Shown here piece by piece: positions 20,825 through 30,926 of a DNA stretch of 64,000 nucleotides (the stretch's first letter is position 1; every line of letters starts with the position of its first letter). The stretch is from assembly GCA_020848095.1 (NCBI GenBank), contig JADLAT010000003.1, positions 124,001-188,000 on the forward strand, read 5' to 3'. The translations under genes were made by a program, and so were the position numbers. A model generated the notes under the pieces. The model saw only the letters and a program-made list of their open reading frames with translations. It searched no databases and was not told the DNA's origin. This DNA is from Alphaproteobacteria bacterium (GTDB lineage Bacteria > Pseudomonadota > Alphaproteobacteria > Micavibrionales > Micavibrionaceae).

Positions 20825-23137
20825 TTGAACACAGGCCTTGAACAATCAGAAAAAACCACAGCGCCGCCGCCACGCACCGGATGGCTTTCAAGGAATGTAT
20901 TCCTGCATAGCCGCATAGCCATTGTACTGATCCTTGCCGCCACGCTAAGCGGCGCAGCGACATATGCCGCATTGAGGGAAACGCCGCCATTTGGAAATGA
21001 TCCCGACACCGTTATCTGGCTCCTTAATCTTGATCTGATTTTGCTTTTATCTCTGGTCGGGCTGATCGTCCACCGTATGACGGGGCTTTGGAGCAGCCGC
21101 AAAAAAGGAATTGCCGGCTCACATTTACATGTACGCCTGATTTATATTTTCAGCATTCTGGCCGCCGCACCCGCCATTATCATGACCGTATTTTCCACCT
21201 TCTTCTTTCATTTTGGAGTTCAGACATGGTTCAGCGAACGGGTCAGCACTGCGATCAACGAATCGCAAGCCATCGCGCAGGCCTATCTGGAAGAGCATAA
21301 ACAGGTTATCCGCGCCGATACGCTCGCCATGGCAAATGACCTGAACCGCCAGGCCGGCATGCTCCTGCTGAATGAAAAAGCCTTTGATAATGTCGTGCGG
21401 ACGCAATCCATCCTTAGAAATCTTTCAGAAGTCATTATTTTCGATAAGGAAGGGCGCGTTCTCGTACGGTCCGGCCTGACATTCTCTTTAGAGTTTGAAG
21501 AAATCCCGCATTACGCCATTGCCGCCGCCAATGAGGGAGATGTTGTGGTTATGACGGGCGAAAATGACGACCGTGTGCGCGCCCTCATAAAACTCGACAG
21601 TTTTATAGATTCTTACCTTTTTGTCGGACGCATGGTTGACCCGCAGGTGCTGTCTCATCTGGACGCCACAAAACGCGCCACACAGGACTACGCCGCGCTT
21701 CAGGCACGATATTCCGGGCTACAGATCACCGTTGTCATGATATTTGTCGTGGTCGGTCTTTTATTGCTGATCATGGCCATCTGGTTCGGGCTTGTGCTGG
21801 CCCGCCAGCTTGTAGCGCCGATCAGCGCGCTCATCGTGACCGCCGACAGGGTGAGAGCTGGCGACCTTTCGGCGCAGGTCACAGAACAATCCTCAATTCA
21901 GGAATTTGACTATCTGGCGCAATCCTTCAATCGCATGACCCGGCAAATACAGGAACAGCAAAACGAGCTGATTTTGGCCAACCGCCAGATGGACCGGCGG
22001 CGCCGCTTCACAGAAACGGTTCTTGCCGGCGTCACCTCCGGCGTGGTGGGAGTCGATGAAAAAGGCAGTATCAACGTGGCCAACACCTCTGCACTGGAAT
22101 TTTTAGGCGCAGGCGAGAATATTACGGGCCGAAAACTGGTAGATCTGGTTCCCGAAGTCCGGGAGCTTTTGGAAAGAGCGCACACACGCCCCGGAAAAAT
22201 CACGCAAGGCGAGATCCTCTCCGCCATCAAAGATGAAACGCGGCGAACATTCCTTGTACGCATCGCTATTGAGCTGATCGGCGATGAAGAAACCGGCGCT
22301 ATTTTGACATTTGATGACATTACGGATTTACAATCCGCCCAGAGAAAGGCCGCATGGGCCGATGTCGCGCGGCGCATTGCGCACGAAATTAAAAACCCGC
22401 TTACGCCCATACAGCTTTCCGCAGAGCGCCTGAAAAAACGCTATCTCAAACAGATCCACGATGACCCGGAAACATTCATCAAATGCACCGACACCATAAT
22501 AAAACATGTGGGGGATATCGGCCACATGGTCAATGAATTCTCTTCCTTCGCCCGGATGCCAGAGCCGGTCTTGCAGCGCCAGAACCTGAATGAAACCATC
22601 AAAGATGCGCTTGTTCTGCACCGACAGGCCCATACACAGGTTAAAATCAAGCTCCGCGGCTTTGAGTCCAAAGATATTTTTGCCTCGATCGAGTCCCAGC
22701 TCATCCGGCAAGCCGTTAACAATCTGGTACAAAACGCCGTTGATTCCATAGCCATAAAAGCCGGAGACAAAAATAAAAGCGAGACAAAAGATGGGGGCGA
22801 AGCCACCGGGCGCATCAATATTTTACTGGGGCTCCACAATGAAGAAGAAGCTTTTCTGGCCGTTTCCGACAGCGGCGCAGGCTTTCCCAAGAATGAGCCT
22901 TTATCCAGCCTCACTGAACCGTATGTGACCCACAAACAAAAAGGCACAGGACTGGGGCTGGCCATTGTTAAAAAAATCATGGAAGATCATAATGGCAGTG
23001 TGGTTCTGGGTTCCCCGGATTGGATTAAGAACAATAAAGAATGGGAAGACTGTGGAGGGGCTACGGTCATTCTGCTTTTACCGCTTGAACAAAAAGCCGG
23101 TATTGATAAAAGCGGTGAGGGAGTAAAACACGGATGA
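20825..23137 (+). CDS. ntrY: Nitrogen regulation sensor histidine kinase NtrY
   Basis: A 770-residue membrane-bound sensor kinase. It has about four transmembrane segments (near residues 30-50, 64-84, 107-130 and 300-325) with a periplasmic region between the third and fourth. A HAMP domain follows (about 325-380), then a PAS domain (about 395-500). The kinase core has the phospho-acceptor His in RRIAHEIKNPLTPIQLSAER, NLVQNAVDSI, and the G2 box KGTGLGLAIVKKIMEDH. It pairs with NtrX, which overlaps by ATGA. The pair is linked in alphaproteobacteria to nitrogen metabolism, redox response and envelope control. Translation appears to start at TTG 20825. Unlike the usual order, no ntrBC or dusB lies next to ispDF. 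Confidence 0.93.
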   Translation: MNTGLEQSEKTTAPPPRTGWLSRNVFLHSRIAIVLILAATLSGAATYAALRETPPFGNDPDTVIWLLNLDLILLLSLVGLIVHRMTGLWSSRKKGIAGSHLHVRLIYIFSILAAAPAIIMTVFSTFFFHFGVQTWFSERVSTAINESQAIAQAYLEEHKQVIRADTLAMANDLNRQAGMLLLNEKAFDNVVRTQSILRNLSEVIIFDKEGRVLVRSGLTFSLEFEEIPHYAIAAANEGDVVVMTGENDDRVRALIKLDSFIDSYLFVGRMVDPQVLSHLDATKRATQDYAALQARYSGLQITVVMIFVVVGLLLLIMAIWFGLVLARQLVAPISALIVTADRVRAGDLSAQVTEQSSIQEFDYLAQSFNRMTRQIQEQQNELILANRQMDRRRRFTETVLAGVTSGVVGVDEKGSINVANTSALEFLGAGENITGRKLVDLVPEVRELLERAHTRPGKITQGEILSAIKDETRRTFLVRIAIELIGDEETGAILTFDDITDLQSAQRKAAWADVARRIAHEIKNPLTPIQLSAERLKKRYLKQIHDDPETFIKCTDTIIKHVGDIGHMVNEFSSFARMPEPVLQRQNLNETIKDALVLHRQAHTQVKIKLRGFESKDIFASIESQLIRQAVNNLVQNAVDSIAIKAGDKNKSETKDGGEATGRINILLGLHNEEEAFLAVSDSGAGFPKNEPLSSLTEPYVTHKQKGTGLGLAIVKKIMEDHNGSVVLGSPDWIKNNKEWEDCGGATVILLLPLEQKAGIDKSGEGVKHG

Positions 23138-24582
23138 ATGCGGAAATTCTAATTGTTGATGACGAAGACGACATCCGGAGCCTGATTCAGGGCATACTCG
23201 AAGATGAAGGCTATGCCACGCGGCAGGCCGCCAGCGCAGAGCAGGCCTATAAGGCGGTCGCAGAAAAAACCCCCTCTTTGGTTATCCTCGATATCTGGCT
23301 GCAAGGCAGTGAAGATGACGGGCTTGATATCCTCCGCAAGTTAAGATCCGAACATAAAAATCTGCCCGTTGTTATGATCAGCGGTCACGGCACGATAGAA
23401 ACCGCCGTTTCCGCTTTGAAAGACGGCGCCTATGATTTTGTAGAAAAGCCTTTCAAGACCGACCGGCTTTTACTCACCATAAGCCGCGCATTGGAAAATG
23501 CTCGCCTGAAGCGTGAAAATGCCGTTCTTAAAAAACGTACACAAGGCCCGGCTTCGGATTTAAACGGTTCATCCGCCCTCATTCAGGGGGTCATGCAGAC
23601 TATAGAGCGGGTCGCCCCGACCAACAGCCGCGTCCTTTTAAGCGGAGAACCCGGCACCGGCAAGGATATTGCCGCGCGCATGATTCACAAAAAATCACAA
23701 CGCGCAAATGAAGCGTTTTTGATCCTTAATTGCGCCACATTAAGACCGGAACGACTGGAGATTGAGCTTTTTGGCGCAGCAGAGGGCCTTAACGGGGACG
23801 GCGAGCAGGTCGGCATCCTTGAGCAGGCCCACGGCGGCACACTTTTACTCGATGAAATTGCGGATATGCCACTGGAAACACAAGGGAAGATCGTCCGCGT
23901 TTTGCAGGAACAGCGTTTTCACAGAGTAGGCGAGCAAACATCTATCGAGGTTGATGTCCGCGTATTAGCCACCACCAACCGCAATATCGAAACCCTCATT
24001 GCCGAAGGGCGCTTCCGGCAGGATCTTTACTATCGCCTGAATGTTGTTCCCGTGGAGATGCCGCCGCTGCGCGCGCGCGTACAGGACACGACGGAACTTG
24101 CCCAAATATTTCTGGATAACTTTTTAAAACAGACCGGCTTCGCCCCCCGCATATTCTCTTCAGCAGCATTGAGCATCCTGAAAAATTATAAATGGCCCGG
24201 AAACATTCGCCAGCTGCGCAATGTTATAGAATGGGTTGTTATCATGCACGGCGCGCAAGGCAGTGAGGATTTTGCACCGGAGCACCTGCCGCCGGAAATT
24301 TCGGGAGCAAGGGTTTCTGCCGCGGAGCTTGCAGAGGAAAAACAATTATCATTCAGGGACGACTATCTTGAGATGCCCTTGCGAGAGGCCAGAGAGGAAT
24401 TTGAAAGACAATATCTCGTCTCCCAGATCCAGCGTTTTGATGGCAACATCTCAAGAACAGCGCAATTCGTTGGTATGGAGCGTTCCGCCCTGCACAGAAA
24501 ACTAAAATCCTTAAACGCCCATTCGGAAAAAGACGAGATGACAGACGCAGACACGGACGAACAAAAAAGAAAGAGAGCCTAG
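23134..24582 (+). CDS. ntrX: Response regulator NtrX
   Basis: A 482-residue NtrC-family regulator: a receiver domain (1-125) with phospho-acceptor Asp53 in VILDIWL, an AAA+ domain (about 145-385) with Walker A GEPGTGKD and Walker B LLLDEIADMP, and a C-terminal Fis-type HTH (about 425-465). The sigma-54-contacting GAFTGA loop is not present: after ELFG the sequence runs AAEGLNGDGEQVG. NtrX may therefore act without classic sigma-54 activation, as proposed for other alphaproteobacterial NtrX proteins. It is coupled to ntrY by ATGA and lies three bases before trkA. Confidence 0.94.
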   Translation: MNAEILIVDDEDDIRSLIQGILEDEGYATRQAASAEQAYKAVAEKTPSLVILDIWLQGSEDDGLDILRKLRSEHKNLPVVMISGHGTIETAVSALKDGAYDFVEKPFKTDRLLLTISRALENARLKRENAVLKKRTQGPASDLNGSSALIQGVMQTIERVAPTNSRVLLSGEPGTGKDIAARMIHKKSQRANEAFLILNCATLRPERLEIELFGAAEGLNGDGEQVGILEQAHGGTLLLDEIADMPLETQGKIVRVLQEQRFHRVGEQTSIEVDVRVLATTNRNIETLIAEGRFRQDLYYRLNVVPVEMPPLRARVQDTTELAQIFLDNFLKQTGFAPRIFSSAALSILKNYKWPGNIRQLRNVIEWVVIMHGAQGSEDFAPEHLPPEISGARVSAAELAEEKQLSFRDDYLEMPLREAREEFERQYLVSQIQRFDGNISRTAQFVGMERSALHRKLKSLNAHSEKDEMTDADTDEQKRKRA

Positions 24583-24585
24583 GCT

Positions 24586-25962
24586 ATGAGAGTTGTTATC
24601 TGCGGCGCAGGTCAAGTGGGCTATAGCATCGCCGCCTATCTATCCAGAGAAGACAATGACGTTACCGTTGTGGACGTAAAGCCGCAATTGATTTCCCAGA
24701 TCAATGACGAACTGGACGTTAACGCCATCACAGGTTATGCCTCCAGCCCCGATGTGTTGAACGCAGCCGGAGCAGGGGATGCGGACCTGTTGATCGCGGT
24801 TACCCAGTCCGATGAGGTCAATATGGTTGCCTGCCAGATCGCCCACTCGCTCTTTGGCGTTCCCAAGAAAATCGCCCGCGTGCGCGAGCAATCCTACCTG
24901 AAACCGGAATGGTCAAACCTGTTCAGCCGCGCCCACATGCCCATTGATGTGATTATTTCTCCCGAAGTTGTCGTTGCGCAGGACATATACCAGCGTCTCG
25001 CTGTTCCGGGCACAACTTTTGTGAATATTCTGGCACATGGACTGGCGCACATGATTGGCGTCATCTGTGAGAAGGACTGCCCGGTTTTGAATACCCCTGT
25101 ATATCAAATCCACACATTATTTCCGGACCTTTCCTTTCAGATACTCGCCATCATCCGTAAAAATAAACCCATAATTCCGGACCGTACGGATCACATCGAA
25201 GCCGGGGATGAGGTTTTCTTTATCGTGGACACACGGCATCTCAAGCGGACAATGGCCGTCTTCGGTCACGAAGAAAAAGAAGCACGCCGCATAATTCTTG
25301 CCGGGGGCGGCAATATCGGCCTTGGTCTGGCGAAGCTCCTGCGCGCAAAAACCAAGGGCGTTCAGATTAAAATGATAGAACGCAATCTTGAGCGCGCCCG
25401 CCTCCTCAGCCAGCATCTCGAAGATGTAACCGTCCTCAACGGCAGCTCCCTGGACAAGGCCATTCTGGAAGAGGCCTCCATCGAGACAACAGAAACACTG
25501 GTCGCGATCACCAGCGATGATGAAAGCAATATTCTGGGCTCTCTTCTGGCCAAGCAATATGGCTGCAAACGGGTCATAACACTGGTGAACAATGAGGCTT
25601 ACTCCCCGCTCATCGGCCCCCTTGGTGTTGATGCGATGGTATCGCCGCGCTCGATTATCGTCTCCACAATCATGCAGCATGTTCGCAGAGGCCGCGTTAA
25701 GGGGCTGTATAATCTGCGGGACGGCTTCGCTGAAGTCATAGAAGCTCAAGTCTCCGAAACTTCCTCCATCGCAAACACAACGATTGAGGATTTATCGCTG
25801 CCCCATGAAATTATCGTGGGCGGCGTTATCCGTAACGAAACCTTTATGGTGCCATCCCCCGAAATGACCATCCGCGCGGGCGATGATCTGATTATGCTGG
25901 CCGTACGCACGCAGGTTCAAAATGTTGAGAAAATGTTCTCAGTCCGCGTAGATCTTTTTTAG
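24586..25962 (+). CDS. trkA: Trk potassium uptake regulatory protein TrkA
   Basis: A peripheral membrane NAD(H)-binding subunit that gates the TrkH/G potassium channel. The 458-residue protein has two tandem RCK units. The first begins MRVVICGAGQVGYSIA; the second has the Rossmann motif AGGGNIGLGLAK near residue 240. Each is followed by a TrkA-C domain, the last near residues 370-455. The ntrX-trkA-hfq-hflX neighbourhood is conserved in alphaproteobacteria, here with murI and a HAD gene inserted before hfq. No trkH is in the window. Confidence 0.95.
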   Translation: MRVVICGAGQVGYSIAAYLSREDNDVTVVDVKPQLISQINDELDVNAITGYASSPDVLNAAGAGDADLLIAVTQSDEVNMVACQIAHSLFGVPKKIARVREQSYLKPEWSNLFSRAHMPIDVIISPEVVVAQDIYQRLAVPGTTFVNILAHGLAHMIGVICEKDCPVLNTPVYQIHTLFPDLSFQILAIIRKNKPIIPDRTDHIEAGDEVFFIVDTRHLKRTMAVFGHEEKEARRIILAGGGNIGLGLAKLLRAKTKGVQIKMIERNLERARLLSQHLEDVTVLNGSSLDKAILEEASIETTETLVAITSDDESNILGSLLAKQYGCKRVITLVNNEAYSPLIGPLGVDAMVSPRSIIVSTIMQHVRRGRVKGLYNLRDGFAEVIEAQVSETSSIANTTIEDLSLPHEIIVGGVIRNETFMVPSPEMTIRAGDDLIMLAVRTQVQNVEKMFSVRVDLF

Positions 25963-25972
25963 GGATGCTGAC

Positions 25973-26776
25973 ATGAAACTCGGCGTTTTTGATTCCGGTC
26001 TGGGCGGCATTTTAATCACCAGAGCCATCCGCGAGCATATTCCGGACATTGATATCCTCTATCTGGGCGATACGCTGCACGTTCCCTATGGCAATCGCTC
26101 TGAAAAAGCCATTTATACCTACGCAGAACGCTGCATAGACTACCTGTTTAAACAAGATTGTCAGTTAATCGTTATGGCCTGCAACACAGCCAGCGCATCG
26201 GCACTACGGAGATTACAGCAGGAATACCTTCCGCGCCATTACCCCCATCGCCGCATATTGGGCGTAATCGTCCCAACAATTGAATATGCGCTTGAGCGCG
26301 GTTACACCAATATCGGATTGATCGGCACAAATTACACGGTGCGCTCTGAGGTTTACAGGGAGGAACTTCGAAAAATAAACCCCGCGATCCGCATCCACCA
26401 GATCAACACACCATTACTGGTTCCCCTTATCGAAAATAATGGCATGAAATGGGTAGAAGACGTTCTGGATGATTACCTCGCGCCGTTACTCACGAAAAAT
26501 ATTGAAACCCTGATCCTGAGCTGTACGCATTATGTATGCCTGAAAGACCTGATCAGGCAGCGTTATGGCCTTCACGTCATTGCACAAGATGAGATTATTC
26601 CGTTAAAGCTTGCGGAGTATCTGGAGCGTCATCCGGAAATCTCTACGGTGCTTTCCCGCACAGGGCAGACAGATTTTTGTGTCACCGACCTGACCCAAAA
26701 CTACCTCGAAAGCGCATCATTCTTTTATCAAAGCCCTGTGCAGTTAACGCACGCGAACATCCATGCAGAAGGCTAA
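25973..26776 (+). CDS. murI: Glutamate racemase family protein
   Basis: A 267-residue cytosolic racemase that would supply D-glutamate for peptidoglycan. It begins MKLGVFDSGLGGI and has both catalytic cysteines: Cys70 in MACNTAS and a second in LSCTHYVCL (about residue 183). The usual motif is SCTHYP, here SCTHYV. It starts 10 bases after trkA and overlaps the next gene by 14 bases. A broader Asp/Glu racemase role is possible, but the paired cysteines and DSGLGG favour MurI. Confidence 0.88.
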   Translation: MKLGVFDSGLGGILITRAIREHIPDIDILYLGDTLHVPYGNRSEKAIYTYAERCIDYLFKQDCQLIVMACNTASASALRRLQQEYLPRHYPHRRILGVIVPTIEYALERGYTNIGLIGTNYTVRSEVYREELRKINPAIRIHQINTPLLVPLIENNGMKWVEDVLDDYLAPLLTKNIETLILSCTHYVCLKDLIRQRYGLHVIAQDEIIPLKLAEYLERHPEISTVLSRTGQTDFCVTDLTQNYLESASFFYQSPVQLTHANIHAEG

Positions 26777-27485
26777 AAAAATGAACACAAAAAATGCAAT
26801 ACACGCCGAACCTCATGCCGTTTTCTTTGACTGGGACGGTACACTTGCGGATAGTTTTTTATTTTTACACAGCGCCCACAACCACGTATGCAAAGCCCTG
26901 GGACGCCCCGCGTTTGATTTAAAAGCTTTTGAGGGGTATTTCGGGCAGCCGCGCGAAAAACTGTATAAAGAGCTTTACGGCGAAAAAATGGAAGAAGCCA
27001 GAACCCATTTTGAGCACTATGTACTCAACAACCATCTGGCGGGGCTAAAGCCGGCACATGGCGCAGAAGATTTACTCAAAACACTTTATGATCGACGCAT
27101 CCCCTGCGGCGTGGTGAGCAATAAAAAGCGTAATCTCATCGAAGCCGAAATTAAGAATTTTGGCTGGGACGATTTCTTTATTTCAATAGTCGGGGCAGGG
27201 GAGGCCGAAGCAGACAAGCCCTCACCCGCGCCTCTACTTCTGGCGGTCGAACGCGCGAACCTGATGAATATTCCCATGAAAAATATGTGGTTCGTCGGCG
27301 ACACGGACAACGATCTGCTTTGTGCCATCGGCGCGGAATGCGTGACCGTTTTGATCGAGCGCGACCACGTCTATGAAAAATTCTCGAAGCAGCACCACAT
27401 CGATATTCACAGAAATAATTGCGCAGATTTAAATGCTTTGCTATTGCAAAATCGCATAAACGTACTAAAACTAGACTGTGTGTAA
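26763..27485 (+). CDS. HAD-superfamily phosphatase (phosphoglycolate phosphatase-like)
   Basis: A 240-residue HAD hydrolase. Motif I is DWDGTLADS, with the nucleophile Asp; motif II is VVSNKK; the motif III lysine is in DKPSP; motif IV is VGDTDND. A helical cap (about 30-95) is of the Gph type. Likely substrates are small phosphorylated metabolites, but which one cannot be told. An alternative start at ATG 26781 would avoid the 14-base overlap with murI. Confidence 0.8.
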   Translation: MQKAKKMNTKNAIHAEPHAVFFDWDGTLADSFLFLHSAHNHVCKALGRPAFDLKAFEGYFGQPREKLYKELYGEKMEEARTHFEHYVLNNHLAGLKPAHGAEDLLKTLYDRRIPCGVVSNKKRNLIEAEIKNFGWDDFFISIVGAGEAEADKPSPAPLLLAVERANLMNIPMKNMWFVGDTDNDLLCAIGAECVTVLIERDHVYEKFSKQHHIDIHRNNCADLNALLLQNRINVLKLDCV

Positions 27486-27523
27486 AGAAAGAAAAATAAT
27501 TTTATATTAGGTAATTAGAAACT

Positions 27524-27787
27524 ATGAGCGAAAAACTCCAGAATGTTCAGGACATATTCCTGAATAAAATTCGTAAGGAAAAAATGTCAGTAACCGTATT
27601 TCTGGTTAATGGCGTAAAACTTCAAGGCATCGTAACCTGGTTTGATAATTTCAGTCTGCTTTTGCGGCGTGATTCCCATATTCAGCTTGTCTATAAACAT
27701 GCTATTTCCACCATTATGCCGGGCGGACCTTTGAGCCTGCATGATGACGATGATGCCCCAGCGGCCAAAACCGAGAAACAGGACTAA
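27524..27787 (+). CDS. hfq: RNA chaperone Hfq
   Basis: An 87-residue Sm-like protein that forms a hexamer and mediates sRNA-mRNA pairing. It has [16 protein letters not shown] (distal/proximal contact residues), the Sm1 region [19 protein letters not shown], and the Sm2 motif YKHAISTI. The C-terminal tail is short and acidic (HDDDDA). It is followed 11 bases later by hflX, the usual hfq-hflX pair. Confidence 0.97.
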   Translation: MSEKLQNVQDIFLNKIRKEKMSVTVFLVNGVKLQGIVTWFDNFSLLLRRDSHIQLVYKHAISTIMPGGPLSLHDDDDAPAAKTEKQD

Positions 27788-27798
27788 ATCACAACCTC

Positions 27799-29115
27799 AT
27801 GTCACCGGGCCCAACTCTCGAATACCAAACCGCCCGTCAAGAAACGTGTTTTATCATTCACCCGGATTTCGGGCGCGCGGGCGTCACGCGAACAATTGAG
27901 GAATGCCTTGATGAGGCCGCCGGCCTTGCACAAGCCATAAACCTCGAAATCCTGCACACGGAATCTTGTAAAGTCAGCAAATTTCAGCCCGGTTACTTTC
28001 TGGGCAAGGGGCACCGGGAACGCATCGGCGCACAGATAGAGGCGCTCAAGCCTCATGTCGTTATCATTAATCACAGCCTCTCTCCCGTACAGCAGCGTAA
28101 TCTGGAAAAGGACTGGAAGGTCAAAGTCATCGACCGCACCGGGCTCATCCTTGAAATTTTTGGCGCGCGCGCCCAAACGCGGGAAGGGCGATTACAAGTG
28201 GAGCTTGCAGCGCTTGAGTTTCAACGCTCCCGCCTTGTTCGCGCCTGGACGCATCTGGAACGCCAGCGCGGCGGCGCGGGATTTATGGGCGGCCCCGGTG
28301 AAACCCAGATTGAGCTGGACCGCCGGATCATCAGTGACAAAATCACCCGCTTGCGGCGTGAAATCGAAGATGTAAGCCGCACACGGGAAATCGGCAGACG
28401 CGCCCGGGCCCGCGTACCGTTCCCCGTGGTGGCGCTGGTGGGCTATACCAATGCCGGAAAATCCACGCTCTTTAACATTTTAACCGGCTCAGACATTCTG
28501 GCCGAAGACATGCTCTTTGCCACGCTTGACCCGACCCTGCGCCGCTTATCCCTGCCCAATGGCCAAAACGTTATTCTCTCCGACACGGTCGGGTTTATCT
28601 CTGACCTGCCCACCAGTTTGGTTGCGGCCTTCCGCGCCACGCTGGAACAGACGACGCACGCCGATGTTATCGTGCATGTCATTGATATTTCCAGAGCCGA
28701 TTACGAAGCCCAAAGGCGCGATGTCATTCATATCCTCGAAGAGCTGGGCATAGAATATGAGCGGGATGAGCGCATCATAGAAATATACAACAAGGCCGAT
28801 AAAGCCGCGGAGGAACGGGTTGAAGATTTGCAAAGACGGGCCCAGAACGCCCCTAATAAAGTCGTTGTCTCCGCGCTTAAAGGCACAGGCCTGAAAGACC
28901 TGCTGACGAAAATAGCGGCGATCACCGCACGAAAACGTCTTGAGGCCCATTTTGAGATCCCCCATACGGATGGAAAAGCCTTGTCGTGGCTCTATGAACA
29001 TGGTGAGATTATCCGGCGCACAGATGGCCGTAAGGGCGTTTGCTGCGCCGTCATGATTGAAGCCGCCGATCTTGCCCGTTTTGAAGATCGCTACGGCTAT
29101 CACCCCCAGCCATAA
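27799..29115 (+). CDS. hflX: Ribosome-associated GTPase HflX
   Basis: A 438-residue GTPase that splits or rescues stalled ribosomes under stress. The N-terminal HflX domain includes VIDRTGLILEIFGARAQTREG, and a helical linker runs through GGPGETQIELDRR. The G domain has the P-loop GYTNAGKST, the G3 DTVGFI, and NKAD as G4. The family's ATP-dependent RNA helicase-like N-terminal region is present. It directly follows hfq. Confidence 0.96.
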   Translation: MSPGPTLEYQTARQETCFIIHPDFGRAGVTRTIEECLDEAAGLAQAINLEILHTESCKVSKFQPGYFLGKGHRERIGAQIEALKPHVVIINHSLSPVQQRNLEKDWKVKVIDRTGLILEIFGARAQTREGRLQVELAALEFQRSRLVRAWTHLERQRGGAGFMGGPGETQIELDRRIISDKITRLRREIEDVSRTREIGRRARARVPFPVVALVGYTNAGKSTLFNILTGSDILAEDMLFATLDPTLRRLSLPNGQNVILSDTVGFISDLPTSLVAAFRATLEQTTHADVIVHVIDISRADYEAQRRDVIHILEELGIEYERDERIIEIYNKADKAAEERVEDLQRRAQNAPNKVVVSALKGTGLKDLLTKIAAITARKRLEAHFEIPHTDGKALSWLYEHGEIIRRTDGRKGVCCAVMIEAADLARFEDRYGYHPQP

Positions 29116-29128
29116 AAGGAAAACGGCT

Positions 29129-29953
29129 TTGAAGGACGTGGACATACAGCAGGTTACGGCGCTCATCCGGGAAACCGCCCGGAAATACATTCTGCCGCGC
29201 TTTAAAATGCTGAAAGATCATGAGATTTCTACAAAAACCGGACCCCGCGATCTCGTCACGCAGGCCGATATTGAGGCTGAGAACTATTTCAATATATATT
29301 TACCTAAAATCCTGCCCGGGTCTTTCGTTCTGGGAGAGGAGGGGGTTTCCGGCGGCGCCGTTGGTATTGAGCTTTTACAAAACCTGGAAGATGATTTATG
29401 GGTCGTTGACCCGGTAGATGGCACCTATAATTTTGTCCACGGCAAGGAAGAATTTGCCGTGATGATCGCCCTCGTCTCCGGCGGAGAAACCCGGAACGCC
29501 TGGATATATGACGTACCGGCAGATAAAATGACCCTCGCACAAACAGGCGCCGGGGCCTTTACCGAAGGAACAAAACTGACAACCGCCCCGCAAGCGCAAA
29601 CATCCACCATGACAGGCTATATCAGCCCCCGCTTTTTCCCCGATTTCTATCAAGATCATCTGGCAAACGCGCGAAGTCGTTTTCTGAGCTGTGCGCCTTT
29701 AGGCTGCGCCGGCCATGAATATCTACGTATCGCATCAGGCGCAGCGCAGTTTTCAATCTATAGCCGCCTAAAACCATGGGATCATCTTCCCGGCGCCCTC
29801 ATCGTGAAAGAGGCCGGCGGATATGTGGCAAAATGGGATGGCCAGACCTACACGCCGCAAGATTATAATCTGGGCTTGATTGTTGCGGCAAATCAGGAAA
29901 ACTGGGAAGATATCTACCGGATATTTATTACCGATCAGGGCTTAGGGGAATAA
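29129..29953 (+). CDS. Inositol monophosphatase family protein
   Basis: A ~274-residue Mg-dependent phosphatase of the SuhB/HisN/CysQ fold. It shows GEEGVSGG, the metal-binding WVVDPVDGTYNFVHG and a C-terminal KPWDHLPGALIVKEAGG. The substrate could be inositol phosphate, histidinol phosphate or PAP; the sequence alone does not decide. The start is set at TTG 29129 because AAGGA lies 8 bases upstream and it follows the hflX stop by 13 bases. An in-frame ATG at 29057 lies within hflX and is unlikely. Confidence 0.85.
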   Translation: MKDVDIQQVTALIRETARKYILPRFKMLKDHEISTKTGPRDLVTQADIEAENYFNIYLPKILPGSFVLGEEGVSGGAVGIELLQNLEDDLWVVDPVDGTYNFVHGKEEFAVMIALVSGGETRNAWIYDVPADKMTLAQTGAGAFTEGTKLTTAPQAQTSTMTGYISPRFFPDFYQDHLANARSRFLSCAPLGCAGHEYLRIASGAAQFSIYSRLKPWDHLPGALIVKEAGGYVAKWDGQTYTPQDYNLGLIVAANQENWEDIYRIFITDQGLGE

Positions 29954-29971
29954 TCCCCAAAAAGTCGCGCC

Positions 29972-30796
29972 CTAACGCTCTTTTTGCTTCTGCCTGACCC
30001 ATTCCTGCTTCATTTCAACCAAAGATGCGTCACTCATGTCTTTATATTTTAGTTTAAGTTCGATCTCCAAGCCTTTAAATCTTCTTTCGAATTTGTCGTT
30101 TCCATGACGAAGCGCTTCCTCCGCATCAAGACCCATCATGCGCCCCAGATTAACGAGCACAAACATCAGATCGCCCAACTCATCACGCTTTTCCTCAAGC
30201 GAACCACACGCGAGAGCCTCACGCATCTCCGCCAGTTCTTCCTCCAGCTTATCAAGAACCTGCGCCGGGCCCGGCCATTCAAAGCCGGTCTTGGCCGCTT
30301 TATTCTGGAGCTTTTGCGCCCGCATAAGCGCAGGCAAAGCGCGCGCAACCCCCTCCAGCGCGCTTGATCCGGGTTTTTCGGCAGCTTTGCGCTCTTCCCA
30401 TATACGGTTCACATCCTCAGGATTACTCGCCCGCGCATCACCAAAAACATGAGGATGACGCGCAATCATTTTCTCTGTCACGCCCTCGATCACATCCCCG
30501 ATGGTGAAACAACCCTGCTCGGAAGCCATTTGCGCGTGATACACCGATTGCAGCAGCAAATCCCCCAGTTCCTCCCGGAGATCGTCCATATCCGCACGCT
30601 CAATAGCATCGGCAACTTCATAGGCCTCCTCTATCGTGTAGGGGACAATGGATTTAAAATCCTGAACAAGATCCCAAGGGCAACCACCATCGGGATTGCG
30701 CAAGGCCGCCATAACCTCAACCAGCCGGTCAAGCGGGTGCTTCGCCCCCAGAGGTTTATCTTCCACATCTTGCACTGTGTCCAAACGCTTTTTCAT
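29972..30796 (-). CDS. mazG: Nucleoside triphosphate pyrophosphohydrolase MazG
   Basis: A ~274-residue protein with two MazG domains that hydrolyses NTPs/dNTPs to monophosphates and pyrophosphate. The first domain has GCPWDLVQDFKSI and EEAYEVADAIE with EELGDLLLQSVYHA; the second has GFEWPG and EEKRDELGDLMFVLVNL. Start at ATG 30796 gives the usual N-terminus before the LDRLVEVMAALR segment; the frame is open further upstream to 30874 without family-like sequence. It converges on the inositol-phosphatase gene with an 18-base gap. Confidence 0.93.
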   Translation of the reverse strand: MKKRLDTVQDVEDKPLGAKHPLDRLVEVMAALRNPDGGCPWDLVQDFKSIVPYTIEEAYEVADAIERADMDDLREELGDLLLQSVYHAQMASEQGCFTIGDVIEGVTEKMIARHPHVFGDARASNPEDVNRIWEERKAAEKPGSSALEGVARALPALMRAQKLQNKAAKTGFEWPGPAQVLDKLEEELAEMREALACGSLEEKRDELGDLMFVLVNLGRMMGLDAEEALRHGNDKFERRFKGLEIELKLKYKDMSDASLVEMKQEWVRQKQKER

Positions 30797-30926
30797 AGCC
30801 AGACGGTAGAGAAATGCTTTTGAAATGTAAATGCCCCGCCCATTGTAAAAAAACCGGATATAAAATGAACTCAAAGTGATTTTGAGACGTTTGCAGAAGA
30901 AGGGCGCGAAAACACCCCAGAATCAA

